64,000 nt of DNA from Granulicella sp. WH15 (GCF_009914315.1 NZ_CP042596.1:2170001-2234000); one strand, 5' to 3'; positions 34,840-43,469 are shown, numbered from the stretch's first letter. Translations and numbers: made by a program. Notes: generated by a model from the letters alone, not told the origin.

Positions 34840-35996
34840 TGAGCGAGGCAACAAAGCTGGACCGGCGGTTGCGCCTGGGAATGGTAGGCGGCGGACCGGG
34901 AGCATTCATCGGCGCGGTACACCGCACGGCGGCAAGGCTCGACGACCGCTACGAACTGGTCGCCGCAGCACTCTCCTCCAATCCCGAAAAGTCCATGACA
35001 GCGGCGAAGGAGCTGCACATCCCCCGCGCCTATGGCAGCTTCCGCGAGATGGCTGAGGCCGAAGCGGCAAGGCCGGACCGTATCGACGCGGTCTCGATTG
35101 TCACCCCCAACCACATGCACTATCCGGTGGCGAAGGCCTTTCTCGATGCGGGCATCCATGTCATCTGCGACAAGCCGCTGACGACCACCATCGAAGATGC
35201 CGTCGACCTAGCCAACAGCGTGGAGCGTACCGGGCTGATCTTCGGACTGACCCATACCTACGTGGGTTACCCGATGGTGCGGCAGGCACGCGAGATGGTG
35301 CTAGGCGGCGAACTCGGAGCCATCCGGATGATTCAGGTGGAGTACGCGCAGGACTGGCTCTCGACCTCGCTCGAAGACAGCGGACTGAAGCAGGCGGAGT
35401 GGCGTACCGACCCTGCGCGCAGCGGCCCCGGTGGCTGCCTCGGAGACATCGGCACGCACGCCTTCCACCTTGCCTGCTTCACCACGGGCCTCACCTGTGA
35501 TTCCATCGCGGCCGATCTCACGACCTTCGTCCCCGGTCGCCGGGTCGATGACAACGTGCAGGTAATGATGCGCTTCGCGGGCGGCGCGAAGGGCAGCCTG
35601 TGGGCCTCACAGGTGGCTCCGGGCAACGAGAATGCAGTGCGGCTCCGCATCTATGGCGAGAAGGCGGGGCTGTCCTGGGAGCAGGAGAACCCGAACTACC
35701 TCACCTTCACCCCGCTGGGCGAGATGCCCCGGCTTATCACTCGCGGCGGACACGGTGCTGGAGCAGCCGCAGGCCATTCCACTCGGGTTCCCTCAGGCCA
35801 CCCCGAGGGCTACTTCGAGGCCTTCGCGCAGCTCTACACCGATATCGCGGAGAGAATCACGGCGAAGCTCGAAGGCCGTTCACCCGATCCTTACTCCTTG
35901 CTCACGCCTGGAGTGGAGGACGGTGTCACCGGCATCCGCTTCATCAACGCGGCGATCAGCTCTTCGCAGCACAACTCGACGTGGACTCCTCTGTAG
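34839..35996 (+). CDS. Gfo/Idh/MocA family NAD(P)-dependent oxidoreductase
   Basis: 385 residues. The Rossmann loop is 'GMVGGGPGAFIGAVHRT' near the start, followed by 'IVTPNHMHYPVAKAFLDAG' and the catalytic 'CDKPLTTT' with the conserved Lys. The C-terminal domain has 'GGCLGDIGTHAFHLACFTTG', with the Asp and His of the active site. ThuB, the partner of ThuA in rhizobia, belongs to this family and converts disaccharides to 3-keto forms. Here it is cytoplasmic and coupled to the isomerase gene. It is the last gene of the operon and is followed by a hairpin. Confidence 0.9.
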   Translation: MSEATKLDRRLRLGMVGGGPGAFIGAVHRTAARLDDRYELVAAALSSNPEKSMTAAKELHIPRAYGSFREMAEAEAARPDRIDAVSIVTPNHMHYPVAKAFLDAGIHVICDKPLTTTIEDAVDLANSVERTGLIFGLTHTYVGYPMVRQAREMVLGGELGAIRMIQVEYAQDWLSTSLEDSGLKQAEWRTDPARSGPGGCLGDIGTHAFHLACFTTGLTCDSIAADLTTFVPGRRVDDNVQVMMRFAGGAKGSLWASQVAPGNENAVRLRIYGEKAGLSWEQENPNYLTFTPLGEMPRLITRGGHGAGAAAGHSTRVPSGHPEGYFEAFAQLYTDIAERITAKLEGRSPDPYSLLTPGVEDGVTGIRFINAAISSSQHNSTWTPL

Positions 35997-36001
35997 CCTC
36001 C

Positions 36002-36037
36002 CCGCACGCCGCACCCTAAACAGGCTGCGGCGTGCGG
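36002..36037. terminator. hairpin between convergent oxidoreductase and anti-sigma genes
   Basis: CCGCACGCCGCA (36002-36013) pairs perfectly with TGCGGCGTGCGG (36026-36037) around a 12-base loop. It straddles the stop codon of the minus-strand gene and lies 6 bases past the stop of the plus-strand gene. No T-run is evident on either side, so it may mark transcription ends in both directions or simply a strong structure. Confidence 0.5.
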
Positions 36038-36810
36038 AAGTATCGTTTGTAAGCCGAGATCCAATCGGACGCGATCTGATCCTGCGCCGAAGCGAGATCG
36101 AGCTGCCCGCTACAGACCATCTGGTGCAGGCGGTCCTCCAGCGCATCCTTAGCGTGCGCGTTCCAGACAGTCGCATCATAAGGCTCGGGCCACAGATTAC
36201 GGATATCGTCCGTACCTCCAAGCTGCGGATTTATCAGATAATCCACCTGATACTTCCCTTCCGCAGCGGTGGTCATGCCGTACTCCTGAAAGACAATCCT
36301 GCGCTTCGAAGCAGGTACCGATGGGTCGAGATCGTCGCTGGCCGCAGGGCATATCTCCGCCAGCTTGACCGGCCGCGTGGCCCCCGGGGTGAGTTGTTTA
36401 TTCGGAATCGGAAGCGTTACACGAGAGCTTGCTTGCAGGTTGCCTGGTTGCACATAATGCTTGAGCACAGGCGCAGCCATGATGCCGATCAGCAGTGCGG
36501 CCAGCAGAGACACACCATAGCCAGGAACAAGACGCCGCAGGAAGAAAGGTGCTTTGTTTGCATCTTGAGCCTCAAGCTGAGCCTTGAGCTGCGCCCTTGG
36601 TCCTGTACTCGAAGACAACTGGGCATCAAGCTCCGTATGATGCAGTGCGATTACATCGTCGATTGCCGCCTGAAGCTCTCTCATGCGCGTCTCGCACTCG
36701 GCACATAGCTCAAGGTGCTCTCGAAACGACTTCTCCGCTGCTCGATCTATCTCGCCATCAGCCAGCAGCAAAAGTTCTTCGTCCGTAAGATGAACCGGTT
36801 CAGGAATCAT
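36016..36810 (-). CDS. transmembrane anti-sigma factor with C-terminal HNH-like domain
   Basis: 264 residues, overlapping the sigma factor gene by 4 bases (ATGA). The N-terminal zinc-binding anti-sigma domain has the H-x3-C-x2-C pattern (HLELCAEC, ~32-40). A membrane span lies at ~100-120 (YGVSLLAALLIGIMAAPVL). The outer part, ~160-262, reads 'RRIVFQEYGM', 'YQVDYLINPQLGGTDDIRNL' and 'WPEPYDATVWNAHAKDALED', then a helical 'RLHQMVCSGQLDLASAQDQI' and 'SDWISAYKRYF'. That resembles the HNH-fold pattern 'DH-L-I-P-x-E-L-G-G ... NLWP', but the key His is Tyr and the Glu is Gln. So the outer domain is probably a sensing or binding derivative of a nuclease fold, not an enzyme. Confidence 0.82.
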   Translation of the reverse strand: MIPEPVHLTDEELLLLADGEIDRAAEKSFREHLELCAECETRMRELQAAIDDVIALHHTELDAQLSSSTGPRAQLKAQLEAQDANKAPFFLRRLVPGYGVSLLAALLIGIMAAPVLKHYVQPGNLQASSRVTLPIPNKQLTPGATRPVKLAEICPAASDDLDPSVPASKRRIVFQEYGMTTAAEGKYQVDYLINPQLGGTDDIRNLWPEPYDATVWNAHAKDALEDRLHQMVCSGQLDLASAQDQIASDWISAYKRYFRTPQPV

Positions 36811-37379
36811 CGCCTACCCTCCGTGCGCGCCAGGCGGGCGAAGGTGCGCGCAAGTGAAGTCGACACTGAGCCCAGCGAGATGCCGAGCACCGCGGATATC
36901 TCTCGATACCGCAGCCCCTCCGCACGCAGGCGCAGGCAGTGCTGATCCATCTCCGGCAGCACTCGCAGGACCGCCCGCAGTTGGGCCTGCCGCTCGCTCG
37001 AAAGCAGCAGCTCTTCAGGATTGGGAGACGGGTCCAGCCACAGGTCTTCGGCGGGAGCGTCCACCTCGTGAGCCTGGCTCCGCTGGCGTCTTCTCAGGGC
37101 CAGGTTATGCGTCACGCGGAAGAGCCAGCCATGCAGGTTGCTGCGCGAGCCGTTTTGCCGCAGGTGCTGGAAGAGAGCGAGAAAGACCTCTTGAATGGTG
37201 TCTTCAGCATCGTGAATCGAAAGGCCGAACGAGAGCGCATAACGCAACAGCGGCGCTCTCAACTCATCGAAAAAGCCGAGGACCTCACGGTTCAGTAAGG
37301 ATACCGACTCCGGAGCAGCATCATTCGCTCGCTGAAAAGAAAAGAGAGAGGTCGCGGATGAAGACGGAAGTGTAGGCAT
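36807..37379 (-). CDS. ECF-type RNA polymerase sigma factor
   Basis: 190 residues from ATG 37379; the frame runs further upstream to 37625 but the extra part overlaps the promoter and start of the peroxidase gene and is not sigma-like. Region 2 is 'LRYALSFGLSIHDAEDTIQE' plus 'VFLALFQHLRQNGSRSNLHG WLFRVTHNLALRRR', and region 4 is 'VLPEMDQHCLRLRAEGLRYR EISAVLGISLGSVSTSLARTF', a helix-turn-helix. ECF sigma factors redirect RNA polymerase upon release by the membrane anti-sigma factor encoded by the overlapping downstream gene. Targets are unknown; the divergent lipoprotein set at 37512 is an obvious candidate. Confidence 0.9.
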   Translation of the reverse strand: MPTLPSSSATSLFSFQRANDAAPESVSLLNREVLGFFDELRAPLLRYALSFGLSIHDAEDTIQEVFLALFQHLRQNGSRSNLHGWLFRVTHNLALRRRQRSQAHEVDAPAEDLWLDPSPNPEELLLSSERQAQLRAVLRVLPEMDQHCLRLRAEGLRYREISAVLGISLGSVSTSLARTFARLARTEGRR

Positions 37380-37511
37380 GATCGACAATCCATAATGCAA
37401 CAGTCGGCAGGTTCCAGCATAGCCGAGGAGCATCCTTAAATAATTTGCAAAAGATGCTGAACAGATTTGGCCTGATCGGAATATCTCGGAAGAGACGGTT
37501 AAAATCCAAAG

Positions 37512-38600
37512 ATGTGGTTGACCGAACCAACTCAACCCGGCATCTCCCGCAGCATCCTCGTGCTGCGCGTCTGCGCCGCTCTGAGTCTTGCGCTCATCAT
37601 CGGCTGTAAGCCTGTCAGCGACCACCCCATTGGCACGCCCGTCACGATCAAGGCTCCACTAGGGCTTCCCCCCGTACCGATCCCGCCCGGCAATCCCCCC
37701 ACAGCCGACACCATCGCGCTGGGTCGCCTGCTCTTTTACGACAAGCGCCTCTCCCAGGACAACACGCTTGCCTGCGCCAGCTGCCACAACCCGCAGATCG
37801 TCTTCACGGACGGCCTGCGCTTCTCCCTCGGAGTCGGCGGCAAGACGGGCGTGCGCAACGCGCCCACCATCGTGAACGCCGCCTATACGCCCTTCCAGTT
37901 CTGGGACGGCCGCGCCGCCAGCCTGGAACTGCAGGTCGACGGCCCCATGACCAATCCCATCGAGATGAACCAGGCCCACGATGTCTCAATCGCCAAGCTC
38001 TCCGCCGACCCCGCCTATCGCGATCTCTTCCAGCGAGCCTTCGGACCAGGCGGCATAACCGTCGGCCGAGTCGAAAATGCGCTCGCCAGCTTCGAGCGCA
38101 CGGTCCTCAGCGGCAACTCCGCCTTCGACCGCTATCAGTACGGTGGCGACAAGACCGCCATGACCCCGGCCCAGATCCGCGGTCTGGCGGTCTTCATCGA
38201 CCCCACCAAAGGCAACTGCGCGACCTGCCACACCATCGGCAGCCACGACGCTCTCTTCACCGACGGCAAGTTTCATAACACCGGAGAAGCCGTTGGCGAC
38301 GATGGCAACTTCAACGACGTGGGCCGCTTCCACGAGACCAAGGTTGCAGCCGACGAGGGAGCCTTCAAGACGCCGACGCTGCGCAACGTCGCCAACACCT
38401 CGCCTTACATGCACGACGGCAGCCTGAAGACACTCAAAGAAGTCGTAGACTTCTACGCCGGGGGCGGAAACTCAAACCCTAATCTCGACCCCGAGATGAA
38501 GAAGATCAACCTCACCGGCCAGGACCGCACCGACCTGGTAGAGTTCATGCGGGCGCTCACCGGCGAGCGTCCTCCCAATGTCGGCCCGCCGCAAAGATAG
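37512..38600 (+). CDS. diheme cytochrome c peroxidase / MauG-family lipoprotein
   Basis: 362 residues. The N-terminus looks like a lipoprotein signal (LRVCAALSLALIIGCKP, lipobox IIGC). The CcpA/MauG fold has its two haem sites, CASCH near residue 90 and CATCH near residue 236, with 'FWDGRAASLELQVDGPMTNP IEM' and 'KTPTLRNVANTSPYMHDGSL', the last holding the Met/His ligand region. Such enzymes reduce hydrogen peroxide or carry out high-valent iron oxidation of protein partners. Two other lipoprotein genes follow at 15 and 3 bases, making a likely three-gene operon. Membrane anchoring would keep it near its electron donor. Confidence 0.9.
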   Translation: MWLTEPTQPGISRSILVLRVCAALSLALIIGCKPVSDHPIGTPVTIKAPLGLPPVPIPPGNPPTADTIALGRLLFYDKRLSQDNTLACASCHNPQIVFTDGLRFSLGVGGKTGVRNAPTIVNAAYTPFQFWDGRAASLELQVDGPMTNPIEMNQAHDVSIAKLSADPAYRDLFQRAFGPGGITVGRVENALASFERTVLSGNSAFDRYQYGGDKTAMTPAQIRGLAVFIDPTKGNCATCHTIGSHDALFTDGKFHNTGEAVGDDGNFNDVGRFHETKVAADEGAFKTPTLRNVANTSPYMHDGSLKTLKEVVDFYAGGGNSNPNLDPEMKKINLTGQDRTDLVEFMRALTGERPPNVGPPQR

Positions 38601-38615
38601 TAAGGTGGTAATGCC

Positions 38616-39392
38616 ATGAGATTCGTTTTCCCGCTCAGCTTCTGCCTCGTATGTGCCGTCATTTTCTTCTCAGGATGCTCGAGTAAAGAGAAGCCGAGTA
38701 CCCCTGTGGCCGTAAGCACTCCGGCACCCACTTACTTCAAGGTAGATCCTTCCACTGCGGGCGCGGTTACGGGTGTCGTTCACTTCAATGGCCCTCTGCC
38801 GCCGCGCAAGCTCATCGACATGAGCAACGATCCTGCCTGCGTGGAAGCGCACCACGGCAAGGCTTACGACGAGTCGCTTATCGTCCATAAAGGCGCGGTC
38901 GCCAATGCCTTCATTTACATTCAAAAGGGCCTTGAAGGCAAGACCTTCGAAGCCCCCGCAACGCCCGTCACCATCGAGCAGAGCGGCTGCTGGTTCCGCC
39001 CGCGCGTCTTCGGCATCCAGACCGGGCAGGTGCTCAAGGTCGTGAACTCCGACCCCGTCACCCACAACATTCATCCCATGGCACAGATCAACCGCGAGTG
39101 GAACCACAGTCAGGGCCCCGGCGACGCTCCGCTCATCCGCCGCTTCCTGAAACCCGAGGTGATGATTCAGGTCAAGTGCAACATCCATAGCTGGATGCAC
39201 GCCTTCATCGGTGCCGTCGACAATCCCTACTACGCAGTCACCACCGAGGACGGCACGTTCAGCATCGCCGATCTTCCCGCCGGCACCTACACCCTTGCCA
39301 TCTGGCAGGAGAAGCTCGGCACTCAAACGCAGCAGATTATCGTCACTCCCCACAGCACCACCAGGGCCGACTTTACCTTCAAAGGAAAATGA
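38616..39392 (+). CDS. cupredoxin-like lipoprotein (methylamine utilisation protein-like)
   Basis: 258 residues with lipobox FSGC at ~21. After a linker the protein has 'GAVTGVVHFNGPLPPRKLID', then a plastocyanin-like domain: 'VLKVVNSDPVTHNIHPMAQI' with a His ligand, and 'MIQVKCNIHSWMHAFIGAVD' with Cys-x2-His-x3-Met spaced as a type 1 copper site. It ends in a carboxypeptidase-regulatory-like beta domain ('DGTFSIADLPAGTYTLAIWQ'). It could carry electrons to the diheme enzyme encoded just upstream. Copper binding is predicted from motifs only. Confidence 0.82.
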   Translation: MRFVFPLSFCLVCAVIFFSGCSSKEKPSTPVAVSTPAPTYFKVDPSTAGAVTGVVHFNGPLPPRKLIDMSNDPACVEAHHGKAYDESLIVHKGAVANAFIYIQKGLEGKTFEAPATPVTIEQSGCWFRPRVFGIQTGQVLKVVNSDPVTHNIHPMAQINREWNHSQGPGDAPLIRRFLKPEVMIQVKCNIHSWMHAFIGAVDNPYYAVTTEDGTFSIADLPAGTYTLAIWQEKLGTQTQQIIVTPHSTTRADFTFKGK

Positions 39393-39395
39393 ACC

Positions 39396-40457
39396 ATGTC
39401 AAATGCAAAATATGTACTGCTGGCTGTTAGCGTAGCGCTGCTTCCCGTCGGCTGCTCGAAGAAGTCGGCAGCGCCTGTCGTCGAGTCGGTCCCGGAGTCA
39501 ACGGCCCCGCGCATCTACGTCACGAATGAGGTCTCGGGCGATATGACCGTCATCGACTCGGGCACCCTGAAGGTCATCGCAACCGTGCCCCTCGGCAAGC
39601 GCCCACGCGGTATCCACGCCAGCCCCGATCACAAGACCCTCTACGTAGCACTCAGCGGAACCCCCATCGCCGGACCCGATGTGGACGAGAGCACTCTGCC
39701 CCCAGCCGACCATAGCGCCGACGGCATCGGCGTCTTCGACGTCGCGCAGAACAAGCTGGTCCGCATCATCCACGGCGGCTCCGACCCCGAGAACTTCGAC
39801 ATCAGCAAGGATGGCAAGCAGCTCTACATCTCGAACGAGGACGTCTCCGAGGTGAGCATCGTCGATACGGCATCCGGCACAGTGGTCAAGGCGCTGAAGA
39901 TGGGCGGCCAGCCCGAGGGCGTGAAGGTCTCGCCCAACGGCAAGCTCGTCTACGTCACCTCCGAAGAGGACGGCACCATCGCGGTGCTCGACCCCGCCGC
40001 AGGCAAGATCATCACGACCTTCAAGGTCGGCCATCGCCCGCGCAACGTGGCCTTCACGCCCGACGGCACACGCGCCTACATCAACGCCGAGAACGACGGC
40101 ACCGTCGTCGTAGTCGATGCCGTAAAACACAAGCCCATCAGGACGATCAGCATCGGCAAGCCCGGCATCATCAAGCCGATGTTCGTTCTGCTCTCGCCCG
40201 ATGCGTCGAAGCTCTACGTCAGTACCGGGCGCGGCCACCAGGTCTTTACCGTCGATACCGCAACCGACAAGGTACTCGGCTCAGTAGAAGTCGGCGCGCG
40301 CCCCTGGGGGATCACACTCTCGCCCGATAACAAGTCCCTCTACTCCGCCAACGGCCCCTCCAACGACGTCTCCGTCGTCAACCTGGCGACCAACACCGTC
40401 ACACAGAAGATCCCTGCCGGAAAAGGTCCGTGGGGGCTGGTCGCCATCGAGCGTTAA
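39396..40457 (+). CDS. YncE-like beta-propeller lipoprotein
   Basis: 353 residues, 3 bases after the previous gene. Signal with lipobox PVGC near residue 20. Seven 40-residue propeller blades follow, with repeats of the form 'IYVTNEVSGDMTVIDSGTLK', 'LYISNEDVSEVSIVDTASGT' and 'YVTSEEDGTIAVLDPAAGK'. YncE/PQQ-like 40-residue repeat proteins are often found next to MauG-type or alcohol dehydrogenase proteins. No cofactor site is evident. It is the third lipoprotein of the set and may be the scaffold or the oxidised partner of the peroxidase. Confidence 0.87.
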   Translation: MSNAKYVLLAVSVALLPVGCSKKSAAPVVESVPESTAPRIYVTNEVSGDMTVIDSGTLKVIATVPLGKRPRGIHASPDHKTLYVALSGTPIAGPDVDESTLPPADHSADGIGVFDVAQNKLVRIIHGGSDPENFDISKDGKQLYISNEDVSEVSIVDTASGTVVKALKMGGQPEGVKVSPNGKLVYVTSEEDGTIAVLDPAAGKIITTFKVGHRPRNVAFTPDGTRAYINAENDGTVVVVDAVKHKPIRTISIGKPGIIKPMFVLLSPDASKLYVSTGRGHQVFTVDTATDKVLGSVEVGARPWGITLSPDNKSLYSANGPSNDVSVVNLATNTVTQKIPAGKGPWGLVAIER

Positions 40458-40508
40458 TCGGCATCGAAGAGTACACAGCCTCGTTTCCGAGCTGCCGATA
40501 GATCCCCT

Positions 40509-41960
40509 ATGAACGAATCCGGCCCAGTGCTCTCTCCTCCCCCTGTATCCGATTCCGCAAAGGCCGCGACGCACCTGCTCCCGTGGCTCGTCGCGGTCGC
40601 ATTCTTCATGGAGTCGCTCGACACCACGATCCTCAACACCGCGGTCCCGGCCATCTCCGCGGCCCTCGGCGTCACACCCCTCAGCATGAAGGCCGTGCTG
40701 GCCAGCTACACGCTCAGCCTCGCGGTCTTCATCCCCATCAGCGGCTGGATGGCCGACCGCTTCGGCACCCGCCGCGTCTTCGCCTCGGCCATCGGCCTGT
40801 TCACTCTGGGGTCGTTCCTCTGCGGCATCTCGGGCAACATCCACCTGCTCGTCGCCTGCCGCGTCCTGCAAGGCTGCGGCGGAGCCATGATGGTCCCGGT
40901 CGGCCGCCTCACTCTGGTCCGCACCTTCGCCAAGTCGGACCTGCTGCGCACCATGAGCTTCGTCTCCATTCCCGCGCTGGTCGCGCCCATGCTCGGCCCC
41001 ATCGCCGGAGGCCTCATCGTGGGCTATCTGCACTGGCGCTTCATCTTCTTCCTCAATATTCCCATCGGCCTCGTCGGTCTGATCTTGGTCTACCTGCACC
41101 TACCCGACTACCGCGAAGAGAACACCCCACCGCTTGACCTTGTCGGCCTGATTCTCTTCGGCTCGGGCATCGCACTGCTCTCCTACGTGCTGGAGATCTT
41201 CGGCGAGCACACCCTCAGCTCACGCGAGATGTCCGGTCTCCTGCTCTTATCGCTTGCGTTGCTGGCAGGCTACGGAGTCCACGCCCGCAGCCTCGAGTTC
41301 CCTCTGCTCCAGCTTCGGCTCTTCAGCATCCGCACCTTCCGAGCCTCGGTAAGCGGTAGCTTCTTCACGCGTCTGGGAATCGGCGGCGTGCCCTTCCTGC
41401 TGCCGCTGCTCTATCAGGTGGGACTAGGCTTCACGCCCATCCAATCGGGCCTGCTCGTGATGCCCCAGGCGCTCGCCGCCATGAGCATGAAGGCCATCAT
41501 GCCGCGTCTCCTCAGCCGCATCGGCTACCGCGGCGTTCTAGTCTCCAACACCATCATTCTCGGCATCCTCTTGATGGTCTTTGCCACGATCGGCCTGCAC
41601 ACGCCGGTCTGGGCCATCGTCCTGCAAGCCTTCCTCTATGGAGCCTTCACATCTTTGCAGTACTCCAGCATGAACACGCTGGTCTACGCGGACATCACCG
41701 AGAAGGACACCAGCAGCGCCAGCTCCATCGCCAGCACGATGCAGCAGATGTCGATCAGCTTCGGCGTGGCCACGGCCGGACTGGCGACAGCCTTCTTCGT
41801 CCCCAGCACCCACAACGACCCGGCGCAGATGATTCAGGGCATTCACAAGGCGCTCATCGCCCTCGGCGTCCTGACCATTATCTCCACCGTCGTCTTTCGC
41901 AGCCTGAAGACCGGAGACGGCGACGATGTGAGCCAGCACAAAGCAATTCACGCGGGCTGA
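40509..41960 (+). CDS. MFS drug exporter, DHA2 (EmrB/QacA) family
   Basis: 483 residues with 14 predicted spans. Family motifs are 'FMESLDTTILNTAVPAISAA' (span 1, motif D1), 'GWMADRFGTRRVF' (motif A) and 'GPIAGGLIVGYLHWRFIFFL NIPIG' (motif C and the usual DHA2 sequence). Substrates are typically cationic drugs, dyes or lipophilic compounds exported with proton exchange. It starts 51 bases after the propeller gene and could be read through from it, though the function is unrelated. The stop codon lies inside the stem of the hairpin described below. Confidence 0.92.
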   Translation: MNESGPVLSPPPVSDSAKAATHLLPWLVAVAFFMESLDTTILNTAVPAISAALGVTPLSMKAVLASYTLSLAVFIPISGWMADRFGTRRVFASAIGLFTLGSFLCGISGNIHLLVACRVLQGCGGAMMVPVGRLTLVRTFAKSDLLRTMSFVSIPALVAPMLGPIAGGLIVGYLHWRFIFFLNIPIGLVGLILVYLHLPDYREENTPPLDLVGLILFGSGIALLSYVLEIFGEHTLSSREMSGLLLLSLALLAGYGVHARSLEFPLLQLRLFSIRTFRASVSGSFFTRLGIGGVPFLLPLLYQVGLGFTPIQSGLLVMPQALAAMSMKAIMPRLLSRIGYRGVLVSNTIILGILLMVFATIGLHTPVWAIVLQAFLYGAFTSLQYSSMNTLVYADITEKDTSSASSIASTMQQMSISFGVATAGLATAFFVPSTHNDPAQMIQGIHKALIALGVLTIISTVVFRSLKTGDGDDVSQHKAIHAG

Positions 41961-41993
41961 TGACGCTTGGTTCAAGGTCATCAGCCCGCGTGA
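41948..41993. terminator. 17-bp perfect hairpin between convergent MFS and outer-membrane factor genes
   Basis: CACGCGGGCTGATGAC (41949-41964) pairs with GTCATCAGCCCGCGTG (41977-41992), plus an outer T-A pair, around a 12-base loop. The TGA of the MFS gene (41958-41960) is part of the stem. It is not followed by a long T-run. Probably a shared bidirectional terminator for the convergent genes. Confidence 0.55.
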
Positions 41994-42014
41994 TCTGTAC
42001 TTACAAGTATTGAG

Positions 42015-43469
42015 CTACTGCCAGCCACCACCCAGCGCGCTATAGAGCTGAACCAGCGTCTGCGCCTCGCCCTGCTGCGCGGTAACAAGGTTGAGCTGCG
42101 CCGCGAAGAGATTCGAGTCTGTCGTCAGCACCTCGAGATAGGCCGTTGCACCGCCCTCGTAGCGAACCCGGGCCAGCCGTGTTGCATCCTGGGCCGCGTC
42201 CACCAGCTTCTCCTGCTGCTCGCGATAGGCACGCTGCTTGTTCAGCGCGATAAGCGCATTGGACACATCACGGAAGGCACCTGCGATGGTCTTCTGATAG
42301 GTGATCGCCAACTCCACTTCGGTTGCCGTAGCCTGCTGCAACTGCCCGCGCAGCTTGCCGCCCGCGAAGATCGGCTGCGTCAACTGACCAATTCCATAGA
42401 TCGTCTGCGAGTTAGCGCCGAAGATTGTAGGAAAGTCATTGCCGCCGATACCAGCAGAGGCACTAAGCGAGAGCTGCGGAAAGAACTGCGCACGCGCAAC
42501 GCCGATGTTCGCATTCGCCGCCCGCAACTGAGCTTCAGCCTGTTGGATATCAGGACGACGCTCCAGCAACTGCGAAGGAATACCGGTAGGCAGATTCTGC
42601 GGCGGCGGGGTCAGCGCCTTGGGGTCGGTATGAGCGATAGGCCCAGGGTTCGATCCCAACAGCAGGTTCAGAGCGTTCTCCTGCTGCTGAATCTGCTGTT
42701 CCAGTTGCGGAAGCTGAGAGGTTGCCGTGTACAGCAACTGCTCGGCCTGACGCAGGTCCGAGAGCGGCACCGATCCGCCCCGCTCCAGAGTCTCGGTGAG
42801 ATGAACCGAATCCTCACGAACCTTGATCGTCTGCTTGGTGATCTCAAGCTGACGATCGAGCGCCCGAAGCTGAAGATAAGTCGTCACCACCTGCTGGATC
42901 AGCGTCAACCGCACAGCCCGCTGCGCCCAGGTCTGAGCCAGCAACTGCGCCCGCGCAGCTTCGGTCTGCCTGCGATAGAGACCCCAGAAGTCAGGATTCC
43001 ACGCGGCCGAGAGGCTGAAGTCTCCTTCGGCGAGCGGGCTGCTGATACCGCTCGAGTTGGAGCCGGAGTTCGAACCATTTCCATTGAGAGCAGGAGCATC
43101 AACCCCAACTCCCGATCCGCCCACGCTGACCGTCGGAAACTGCTGCGAACGAGTGATCTTGACCTGCGCCTGCTGCTCGAGGATGCGCTGCGCCGCGATA
43201 CGGATATCGTAGTTATTCGCGAGCGCCTTGCGAATCAGTTCCTGCAGCTCCGGCTCCTGGAAGACCTGCGACCACTGCTGATCGCCGAGCGAGTTCTGCG
43301 CGTCGCTGATAGTCGCCGCATCATCCGCCCCACGCAGCGCGGGCGGCGTGGCATAGGCTGGGCGCTTGTACTTCGGCCCCACGGTGCAGCCGGTAAGCGC
43401 AGCCATCAGCACGCCACCAGCCGCAACCGCGGCAGAAGATTGTTTGAGCCAAACCAGAGAGTTCCTCAT
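42015..43469 (-). CDS. RND efflux outer-membrane factor lipoprotein (OprM/NodT family)
   Basis: 484 residues. Lipoprotein signal with lipobox LTGC at ~28, followed by 'TVGPKYKRPAYATPPALRG', the usual start of NodT-type factors. Two OEP repeats form the alpha-helical barrel ('RQTEAARAQLLAQTWAQRAV', 'LRAANANIGVARAQFFPQLS', 'YREQQEKLVDAAQDATRLAR'). It forms the outer-membrane channel of the pump encoded by the two upstream genes. The ATG overlaps the stop of the permease gene by 4 bases. Confidence 0.94.
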   Translation of the reverse strand: MRNSLVWLKQSSAAVAAGGVLMAALTGCTVGPKYKRPAYATPPALRGADDAATISDAQNSLGDQQWSQVFQEPELQELIRKALANNYDIRIAAQRILEQQAQVKITRSQQFPTVSVGGSGVGVDAPALNGNGSNSGSNSSGISSPLAEGDFSLSAAWNPDFWGLYRRQTEAARAQLLAQTWAQRAVRLTLIQQVVTTYLQLRALDRQLEITKQTIKVREDSVHLTETLERGGSVPLSDLRQAEQLLYTATSQLPQLEQQIQQQENALNLLLGSNPGPIAHTDPKALTPPPQNLPTGIPSQLLERRPDIQQAEAQLRAANANIGVARAQFFPQLSLSASAGIGGNDFPTIFGANSQTIYGIGQLTQPIFAGGKLRGQLQQATATEVELAITYQKTIAGAFRDVSNALIALNKQRAYREQQEKLVDAAQDATRLARVRYEGGATAYLEVLTTDSNLFAAQLNLVTAQQGEAQTLVQLYSALGGGWQ

